A stretch of 64,000 bases of DNA from Loxodes magnus (Eukaryota; Ciliophora; Karyorelictea; Loxodida; Loxodidae): NCBI GenBank assembly GCA_946699065.1, contig CAMPDV010000858.1, positions 103,950 through 167,949 on the forward strand, written 5' to 3'. Positions 52,601 to 64,000 of this stretch are shown in pieces (within the stretch, counting starts at the first letter, position 1; each line of letters starts with the position of its first letter). The notes beneath the pieces are model-generated. The model saw only the letters and a program-made list of their open reading frames with translations, did no database searches and was not told the DNA's origin. Made by a program: the position numbers and the translations under genes.

Positions 52601-53652
52601 GTAAGATCTGTGGTTATGTCCAGTGATTCAGAGTTCATCGTATCGGGAAGTGATGATAAGACGGTGAGACTATGGGACGTCAAGACAGGTACCTGTAAGA
52701 CCATGAGTGGTCACACAGATTATGTAAATGCAGTGGCTATATCCAGTGATTCAGAGTTCATCGTATCGGGAAGTAGAGATAAGACGGTGAGACTATGGGA
52801 CGTCAAGACAGGTACCTGTAAGACCATGAGTGGTCACACAGATTATGTAAGATCTGTGGTTATGTCCAGTGATTCAGAGTTCATCGTATCGGGAAGTAGA
52901 GATAAGACGGTGAGACTATGGGACGTCAAGACAGGTACCTGTAAGACCATGAGTGGTCACACAGATTATGTAAGATCTGTGGTTATGTCCAGTGATTCAG
53001 AGTTCATCGTATCGGGAAGTTATGATAATACGGTGAGACTATGGAACGTCAAGACAGGTACCTGTAAGACCATGAGTGGTCACACAGATTATGTAAATGC
53101 AGTGGTTATGTCCAGTGATTCAGAGTTCATCGTATCGGGAAGTAGAGATAAGACGGTGAGACTATGGAACGTCAAGACAGGTACCTGTAAGACCATGAGT
53201 GGTCACACAGATTATGTAAATGCAGTGGCTATATCCAGTGATTCAGAGTTCATCGTATCGGGAAGTAGAGATAAGACGGTGAGACTATGGGACGTCAAGA
53301 CAGGTACCTGTAAGACCATGAGTGGTCACACAGATTATGTAAATGCAGTGGCTATATCCAGTGATTCAGAGTTCATCGTATCGGGAAGTGATGATAAGAC
53401 GGTGAGACTATGGGACGTCAAGACAGGTACCTGTAAGACCATGAGTGGTCACACAGATTCTGTAAGATCTGTGGTTATGTCCAGTGATTCAGAGTTCATC
53501 GTATCGGGAAGTGATGATAAGACGGTGAGACTATGGGACGTCAAGACAGGTACCTGTAAGACCATGAGTGTTCACAAAGATTGAGTATCATCTGTGGTTA
53601 TGTCCAGTGATTCAGAGTTCATCGTATCGGGAAGTAGAGATAAGACGGTGAG
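28655..53652 (+). CDS. Giant WD40-repeat protein, internal fragment (only if TGA = Trp)
   Basis: After the last -1 deletion of region B (between 28,654 and 28,655) the WD40 frame stays open to the first insertion at about 53,653, apart from about 38 TGA codons. All of them lie at codon 38 of HKD units, plus one HTD unit at about 30,704. Read with TGA as Trp this is about 8,330 codons, or ~203 blades, in one frame. No other stop type and no indel occurs. Known WD40 proteins rarely exceed a few thousand residues, so an intact product would be exceptional. Alternatives: many short units are translated separately, or the tract is an untranslated WD40-derived satellite. Confidence 0.4.
30716..32059 (+). 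CDS. WD40 open segment, 11 units
   Basis: Eleven type-1 blades after a run of three closely spaced TGA units (30,458, 30,581, 30,704). The TGA at 30,704 sits in HTD-TGA-VSSV, the only case where codon 36 is ACA (Thr) instead of AAA (Lys), so the stop is separable from the Lys change. Later units repeat the order seen at 3,666-4,640, including the ACA-marked SDDKT near 31,906. Ends in VHKD-TGA, followed by a unique GTC-TCT-ATG (VSM) unit at about 32,069. Confidence 0.37.
   Translation: MVMSSDSEFIVSGSRDKTVRLWDVKTGTCKTMSGHTDYLNAVAISSDSEFIVSGSRDKTVRLWNVKTGTCKTMSGHTDYVNAVAISSDSEFIVSGSRDKTVRLWNVKTGTCKTMSGHTDYVNAVAISSDSEFIVSGSRDKTVRLWDVKTGTCKTMSGHTDYVNAVAISSDSEFIVSGSYDNTVRLWDVKTGTCKTMSGHTDYVNAVAISSDSEFIVSGSYDNTVRLWDVKTGTCKTMSGHTDYVNAVAISSDSEFIVSGSRDKTVRLWDVKTGTCKTMSGHTDSVRSVAISSDSEFIVSGSYDNTVRLWNVKTGTCKTMSGHTDYVNAVAISSDSEFIVSGSRDKTVRLWDVKTGTCKTMSGHTDYVNAVTISSDSEFIVSGSDDKTVRLWDVKTGTCKTMSGHTDSVRSVVMSSDSEFIVSGSRDKTVRLWDVKTGTCKTMSVHKD
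32684..34519 (+). CDS. WD40 open segment, 15 units
   Basis: Fifteen blades. Near 33,280 a hybrid unit HTSYVRSV joins a type-2 ACTAGTTATG start to a type-1 AGATCT end, a likely conversion product. SYDYT turns occur near 33,710 and 34,200 inside otherwise type-1 sequence. The second half matches the order in 1,250-1,990 and 52,780-53,560. Ends VHKD-TGA, followed by one more single-unit TGA segment to 34,640. Confidence 0.37.
   Translation: MAISSDSEFIVSGSRDKTVRLWDVKTGTCKTMSGHTDSVRSVVMSSDSEFIVSGSRDKTVRLWNVKTGTCKTMSGHTDYLNAVAISSDSEFIVSGSRDKTVRLWNVKTGTCKTMSGHTDYVNAVAISSDSEFIVSGSRDKTVRLWNVKTGTCKTMSGHTDYVNAVAISSDSEFIVSGSRDKTVRLWNVKTGTCKTMSGHTSYVRSVAISSDSEFIVSGSDDKTVRLWDVKTGTCKTMSGHTDSVRSVVMSSDSEFIVSGSDDKTVRLWDVKTGTCKTMSGHTDYVRSVVMSSDSEFIVSGSRDKTVRLWNVKTGTCKTMSGHTDYVNAVAISSDSEFIVSGSYDYTVRLWDVKTGTCKTMSGHTDYVRSVVMSSDSEFIVSGSRDKTVRLWDVKTGTCKTMSGHTDYVRSVVMSSDSEFIVSGSYDNTVRLWNVKTGTCKTMSGHTDYVNAVVMSSDSEFIVSGSRDKTVRLWNVKTGTCKTMSGHTDYVNAVAISSDSEFIVSGSYDYTVRLWDVKTGTCKTMSGHTDYVNAVAISSDSEFIVSGSDDKTVRLWDVKTGTCKTMSGHTDSVRSVVMSSDSEFIVSGSDDKTVRLWDVKTGTCKTMSVHKD
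35759..36733 (+). CDS. WD40 open segment, 8 units, region C copy of the A block
   Basis: Same eight-unit frame as 3,666-4,640, at an offset of 32,093 bp, which is 261 units minus the ten 1-bp deletions of region B. Differences: the sixth unit is HTDYLNAV instead of HTDYVNAV, one turn unit is RLWN rather than RLWD, and AAT has become ATC at codon 40 (VIAV) near 36,491, a private change. The preceding segment has a private Ser14 to Ile (near 35,553). Confidence 0.35.
   Translation: MVMSSDSEFIVSGSRDKTVRLWDVKTGTCKTMSGHTDSVRSVAISSDSEFIVSGSRDKTVRLWDVKTGTCKTMSGHTDYVNAVAISSDSEFIVSGSYDNTVRLWDVKTGTCKTMSGHTDYVNAVAISSDSEFIVSGSRDKTVRLWDVKTGTCKTMSGHTDSVRSVAISSDSEFIVSGSYDNTVRLWNVKTGTCKTMSGHTDYLNAVAISSDSEFIVSGSRDKTVRLWNVKTGTCKTMSGHTDYVIAVTISSDSEFIVSGSDDKTVRLWDVKTGTCKTMSGHTDSVRSVVMSSDSEFIVSGSRDKTVRLWDVKTGTCKTMSVHKD
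37358..38332 (+). CDS. WD40 open segment, 8 units
   Basis: Eight blades, paralogous to the ten-unit 7,110-8,330 segment of region A with one two-unit pair fewer, and to the seven-unit 41,786-42,637 segment downstream. Begins after GHKD-TGA with VAISS-SRDKT and ends [20 protein letters not shown]. Seven blades is the usual closed propeller, but segment lengths here vary freely (1-17 units), so the stops do not mark propeller boundaries. Confidence 0.35.
   Translation: MAISSDSEFIVSGSRDKTVRLWDVKTGTCKTMSGHTDSVRSVVMSSDSEFIVSGSRDKTVRLWNVKTGTCKTMSGHTDYLNAVAISSDSEFIVSGSRDKTVRLWNVKTGTCKTMSGHTDYVNAVAISSDSEFIVSGSRDKTVRLWNVKTGTCKTMSGHTDYVNAVAISSDSEFIVSGSRDKTVRLWDVKTGTCKTMSGHTDSVRSVAISSDSEFIVSGSYDNTVRLWDVKTGTCKTMSGHTDYVNAVAISSDSEFIVSGSRDKTVRLWDVKTGTCKTMSGHTDSVRSVAISSDSEFIVSGSYDNTVRLWDVKTGTCKTMSGHKD
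38342..40423 (+). CDS. WD40 open segment, 17 units, first copy of 35-unit block
   Basis: Seventeen blades, the equal-longest standard-code opening in region C. It runs from an AGC-marked SRDKT/RLWN unit, through alternating NAV-SRDKT and RSV-SYDNT pairs and the [11 protein letters not shown] pair near 39,680-39,735, to the ACA-marked SDDKT unit near 40,267 and VHKD-TGA. The segment at 42,647-44,728 is the same 17-unit series shifted by 4,305 bp, with two small codon differences. Confidence 0.38.
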   Translation: MVMSSDSEFIVSGSRDKTVRLWNVKTGTCKTMSGHTDYVNAVAISSDSEFIVSGSRDKTVRLWDVKTGTCKTMSGHTDSVRSVVMSSDSEFIVSGSRDKTVRLWNVKTGTCKTMSGHTDYLNAVAISSDSEFIVSGSRDKTVRLWNVKTGTCKTMSGHTDYVNAVAISSDSEFIVSGSRDKTVRLWNVKTGTCKTMSGHTDYVNAVAISSDSEFIVSGSRDKTVRLWDVKTGTCKTMSGHTDSVRSVAISSDSEFIVSGSYDNTVRLWDVKTGTCKTMSGHTDYVNAVAISSDSEFIVSGSRDKTVRLWDVKTGTCKTMSGHTDSVRSVAISSDSEFIVSGSYDNTVRLWDVKTGTCKTMSGHTDYVNAVAISSDSEFIVSGSRDKTVRLWDVKTGTCKTMSGHTDYVNAVAISSDSEFIVSGSRDKTVRLWNVKTGTCKTMSGHTDYLNAVAISSDSEFIVSGSRDKTVRLWNVKTGTCKTMSGHTDYVNAVAISSDSEFIVSGSRDKTVRLWNVKTGTCKTMSGHTDYVNAVAISSDSEFIVSGSRDKTVRLWDVKTGTCKTMSGHTDSVRSVAISSDSEFIVSGSYDNTVRLWDVKTGTCKTMSGHTDYVNAVAISSDSEFIVSGSDDKTVRLWDVKTGTCKTMSGHTDSVRSVVMSSDSEFIVSGSRDKTVRLWDVKTGTCKTMSVHKD
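42647..44728 (+). CDS. WD40 open segment, 17 units, second copy of 35-unit block
   Basis: Second copy of 38,342-40,423. Differences that I can see: RLWN for RLWD in the SYDNT unit near 43,450, and SYDNT for SRDKT near 43,920. Everything else, including the AGC and ACA synonymous markers and the GCT codon 41 near 43,875, is kept. Equivalent stop-bearing units follow both copies. Confidence 0.38.
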   Translation: MVMSSDSEFIVSGSRDKTVRLWNVKTGTCKTMSGHTDYVNAVAISSDSEFIVSGSRDKTVRLWDVKTGTCKTMSGHTDSVRSVVMSSDSEFIVSGSRDKTVRLWNVKTGTCKTMSGHTDYLNAVAISSDSEFIVSGSRDKTVRLWNVKTGTCKTMSGHTDYVNAVAISSDSEFIVSGSRDKTVRLWNVKTGTCKTMSGHTDYVNAVAISSDSEFIVSGSRDKTVRLWDVKTGTCKTMSGHTDSVRSVAISSDSEFIVSGSYDNTVRLWNVKTGTCKTMSGHTDYVNAVAISSDSEFIVSGSRDKTVRLWDVKTGTCKTMSGHTDSVRSVAISSDSEFIVSGSYDNTVRLWDVKTGTCKTMSGHTDYVNAVAISSDSEFIVSGSRDKTVRLWDVKTGTCKTMSGHTDYVNAVAISSDSEFIVSGSYDNTVRLWNVKTGTCKTMSGHTDYLNAVAISSDSEFIVSGSRDKTVRLWNVKTGTCKTMSGHTDYVNAVAISSDSEFIVSGSRDKTVRLWNVKTGTCKTMSGHTDYVNAVAISSDSEFIVSGSRDKTVRLWDVKTGTCKTMSGHTDSVRSVAISSDSEFIVSGSYDNTVRLWDVKTGTCKTMSGHTDYVNAVAISSDSEFIVSGSDDKTVRLWDVKTGTCKTMSGHTDSVRSVVMSSDSEFIVSGSRDKTVRLWDVKTGTCKTMSVHKD
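46091..47680 (+). CDS. WD40 open segment, 13 units
   Basis: Thirteen blades beyond the end of the 35-unit duplication: it matches 41,786 onward for about five units and then departs where 41,786 reads NAV and this segment reads RSV-SYDNT. It later contains [15 protein letters not shown], the same pairing as near 1,075-1,140 in region A. Ends GHKD-TGA. Confidence 0.36.
   Translation: MAISSDSEFIVSGSRDKTVRLWDVKTGTCKTMSGHTDSVRSVVMSSDSEFIVSGSRDKTVRLWNVKTGTCKTMSGHTDYLNAVAISSDSEFIVSGSRDKTVRLWNVKTGTCKTMSGHTDYVNAVAISSDSEFIVSGSRDKTVRLWNVKTGTCKTMSGHTDYVNAVAISSDSEFIVSGSRDKTVRLWDVKTGTCKTMSGHTDSVRSVAISSDSEFIVSGSYDNTVRLWDVKTGTCKTMSGHTDYVNAVAISSDSEFIVSGSRDKTVRLWNVKTGTCKTMSGHTDYVNAVAISSDSEFIVSGSRDKTVRLWDVKTGTCKTMSGHTDSVRSVAISSDSEFIVSGSYDNTVRLWDVKTGTCKTMSGHTDYVNAVAISSDSEFIVSGSRDKTVRLWDVKTGTCKTMSGHTDYVRSVVMSSDSEFIVSGSDDKTVRLWDVKTGTCKTMSGHTDYVNAVAISSDSEFIVSGSRDKTVRLWDVKTGTCKTMSGHTDYVNAVAISSDSEFIVSGSRDKTVRLWDVKTGTCKTMSGHKD
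47813..48787 (+). CDS. WD40 open segment with intermediate units, 8 units
   Basis: Eight blades, two of them unusual. [14 protein letters not shown] near 48,290-48,325 and [12 protein letters not shown] near 48,410-48,435 combine type-1 turns (SRDKT) with type-2 marks (DLEF, HTHYV). Phe at codon 40 is found nowhere else in the window. The last unit has an SYDYT turn and the next segment opens with SYDYT-RLWE (GAC to GAA, near 48,855). It may preserve an intermediate between the two unit families, or a conversion patch. Confidence 0.36.
   Translation: MVMSSDSEFIVSGSRDKTVRLWDVKTGTCKTMSGHTDSVRSVVMSSDSEFIVSGSRDKTVRLWNVKTGTCKTMSGHTDYVNAVAISSDSEFIVSGSRDKTVRLWDVKTGTCKTMSGHTDYVRSVAISSDSEFIVSGSRDKTVRLWDVKTGTCKTMSGHTDYVFAVAISSDLEFIVSGSRDKTVRLWDVKTGTCKTMSGHTHYVFAVAMSSDSEFIVSGSYDNTVRLWNVKTGTCKTMSGHTDYVNAVVMSSDSEFIVSGSRDKTVRLWNVKTGTCKTMSGHTDYVNAVAISSDSEFIVSGSYDYTVRLWNVKTGTCKTMSVHKD
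48797..50386 (+). CDS. WD40 open segment, 13 units
   Basis: Thirteen blades. Includes HTDSVNAV near 49,150 (Ser38 with Asn40, a reassortment of the usual DYVNAV and DSVRSV) and a VHTDYVRSV unit near 49,265 that has the Gly34 to Val change without a stop. Hence Gly34 loss, Lys36 and TGA are not strictly linked. ACA-marked SDDKT units lie near 49,493 and 50,230. Ends VHKD-TGA. Confidence 0.36.
   Translation: MVMSSDSEFIVSGSYDYTVRLWEVKTGTCKTMSGHTDYVNAVAISSDSEFIVSGSDDKTVRLWDVKTGTCKTMSGHTDYVNAVAISSDSEFIVSGSRDKTVRLWNVKTGTCKTMSGHTDSVNAVAISSDSEFIVSGSRDKTVRLWDVKTGTCKTMSVHTDYVRSVVMSSDSEFIVSGSRDKTVRLWNVKTGTCKTMSGHTDYVNAVAISSDSEFIVSGSDDKTVRLWDVKTGTCKTMSGHTDSVRSVVMSSDSEFIVSGSRDKTVRLWDVKTGTCKTMSGHTDYVNAVAISSDSEFIVSGSRDKTVRLWDVKTGTCKTMSGHTDYVNAVAISSDSEFIVSGSRDKTVRLWNVKTGTCKTMSGHTDYVNAVAISSDSEFIVSGSRDKTVRLWNVKTGTCKTMSGHTDYVNAVAISSDSEFIVSGSRDKTVRLWDVKTGTCKTMSGHTDYVNAVAISSDSEFIVSGSDDKTVRLWDVKTGTCKTMSGHTDSVRSVVMSSDSEFIVSGSRDKTVRLWDVKTGTCKTMSVHKD
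50642..51862 (+). CDS. WD40 open segment, 10 units
   Basis: Ten blades with a second HTDSVNAV unit near 50,750 and HTDYLNAV followed by SRDKT-RLWD near 50,875. The ACA-marked SDDKT near 51,091 is here followed by RSVAI rather than the usual RSVVM, so even this linkage has recombined. The last five units match the 32,069-32,674 segment, and both end GHKD-TGA. Confidence 0.36.
   Translation: MAISSDSEFIVSGSRDKTVRLWNVKTGTCKTMSGHTDSVNAVAISSDSEFIVSGSRDKTVRLWDVKTGTCKTMSGHTDYLNAVAISSDSEFIVSGSRDKTVRLWDVKTGTCKTMSGHTDYVNAVAISSDSEFIVSGSDDKTVRLWDVKTGTCKTMSGHTDSVRSVAISSDSEFIVSGSYDNTVRLWDVKTGTCKTMSGHTDYVNAVAISSDSEFIVSGSRDKTVRLWDVKTGTCKTMSGHTDSVRSVAISSDSEFIVSGSRDKTVRLWDVKTGTCKTMSGHTDSVRSVVMSSDSEFIVSGSRDKTVRLWNVKTGTCKTMSGHTDYLNAVAISSDSEFIVSGSRDKTVRLWNVKTGTCKTMSGHTDYVNAVAISSDSEFIVSGSRDKTVRLWDVKTGTCKTMSGHKD
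51872..53584 (+). CDS. WD40 open segment, 14 units, last clean segment
   Basis: Fourteen blades. Near 52,592 a GHKD unit has TAT (Tyr) instead of TGA at codon 38 and continues YVRSV. It is the only HKD unit that stays open, which shows that the Lys36 variant tolerates a sense codon there. The second half repeats the module of 1,250-1,990 and 33,690-34,450. Ends VHKD-TGA; 68 bp later the insertion-rich region begins. Confidence 0.38.
   Translation: MAISSDSEFIVSGSRDKTVRLWDVKTGTCKTMSGHTDSVRSVVMSSDSEFIVSGSRDKTVRLWNVKTGTCKTMSGHTDYLNAVAISSDSEFIVSGSRDKTVRLWNVKTGTCKTMSGHTDYVNAVAISSDSEFIVSGSRDKTVRLWDVKTGTCKTMSGHTDSVRSVAISSDSEFIVSGSYDNTVRLWDVKTGTCKTMSGHTDYVNAVAISSDSEFIVSGSRDKTVRLWDVKTGTCKTMSGHKDYVRSVVMSSDSEFIVSGSDDKTVRLWDVKTGTCKTMSGHTDYVNAVAISSDSEFIVSGSRDKTVRLWDVKTGTCKTMSGHTDYVRSVVMSSDSEFIVSGSRDKTVRLWDVKTGTCKTMSGHTDYVRSVVMSSDSEFIVSGSYDNTVRLWNVKTGTCKTMSGHTDYVNAVVMSSDSEFIVSGSRDKTVRLWNVKTGTCKTMSGHTDYVNAVAISSDSEFIVSGSRDKTVRLWDVKTGTCKTMSGHTDYVNAVAISSDSEFIVSGSDDKTVRLWDVKTGTCKTMSGHTDSVRSVVMSSDSEFIVSGSDDKTVRLWDVKTGTCKTMSVHKD

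Positions 53653-64000
<10,348 letters not shown>

Larger units (their letters stand above)
28851..53652 (+). repeat. Array region C: type-1 WD40 units (~202)
   Basis: Type-1 units resume after the last SYDYT unit with [10 protein letters not shown] at about 28,850. About 38 units contain TGA at codon 38, and no in-frame TAA or TAG was found. No indel was found in about 25 kb: unit phase is constant from 28,679 to 53,652. Type-2-like features recur only rarely: HTSYVRSV near 33,280, SYDYT near 33,710, 34,200, 48,715 and 48,838, and SSDLEF with HTHYV near 48,310-48,430. Large tracts duplicate region A. Confidence 0.92.

Noticed and set aside
2559..53584. Operon-like series of many small WD40 genes each starting with GTG or ATG
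   Set aside because: The same GTG and ATG codons occur in every unit, there is no ribosome-binding site or intergenic DNA, and the segments differ only in where a TGA or TAA unit falls.
30..53584. Stops as natural boundaries of seven-bladed propellers
   Set aside because: Segments between TGA units span 1, 2, 3, 5, 6, 7, 8, 10, 11, 13, 14, 15 and 17 units with no preference for seven.

Overview
This window is one uninterrupted tandem array. From the first base to the last it consists of head-to-tail copies of a 123-bp (41-codon) unit on the + strand, and each unit encodes one WD40-type beta-propeller repeat. After correcting for the indels located by eye (10 single-base deletions and 63 single-base insertions), the window holds about 520 units. 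No unique flanking DNA, promoter, terminator, RNA gene, mobile element, CRISPR array or second gene is visible. Both ends of the array lie outside the window. The minus strand shows no open frame of note.

Layout. Region A (1 to about 11,140, ~91 units) is built from 'type-1' units: [18 protein letters not shown] or GHTDYLNAV after the GH dipeptide, with SRDKT, SYDNT or SDDKT in the b-c turn. Region B (about 11,141-28,850, ~144 units) is built from 'type-2' units: HTSCV, HTHYV or HTTVV, with SYDYT, SNDYT, SNDNT or SHDYT, and often SSDLEF in place of SSDSEF. Region C (about 28,851-53,652, ~202 units) returns to type-1. Region D (53,653-64,000, ~84 units) is also type-1 but carries 63 single-base insertions and no deletions. 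This is far more like uncorrected long-read error than biology.

Reading frame. Under the standard code the array is cut into about a hundred open segments of 1-20 units. The interruptions are highly patterned. In A and C every in-frame stop is a TGA at one codon of the unit (codon 38), in the variant GHKD-TGA-VSSV or VHKD-TGA-VSSV. That is where WD40 repeats very often carry Trp. If TGA were read as Trp, A would be one open frame of about 3,760 codons and C one of about 8,300 codons. In B about 37 units carry TAA two codons later (codon 40), and ten units share the same 1-bp deletion, so B is broken under any code. Either this is the core of an enormous WD40 protein in an organism with reassigned stop codons, or it is a WD40-derived satellite amplified without coding constraint. 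The sequence alone does not decide, and I give evidence for both.

Evolution. Nested higher-order duplications are visible: a 15-unit tandem duplication in A, a 35-unit tandem duplication in C, paralogous tracts shared by A, C and the start of D, and several long duplications within B. This indicates growth by unequal exchange and gene conversion, with variation concentrated at a few codons that face the propeller surface.

Organism. The repeat family, the absence of bacterial gene structure, G+C of about 45% and satellite-like growth point to a eukaryote, perhaps a protist or invertebrate with expanded NACHT/WD40-type genes. I cannot name it. If the recoding idea is right, lineages reading TGA as Trp and TAA as Gln (some heterotrich or karyorelict ciliates) or TGA as Trp (some trypanosomatids) become candidates.
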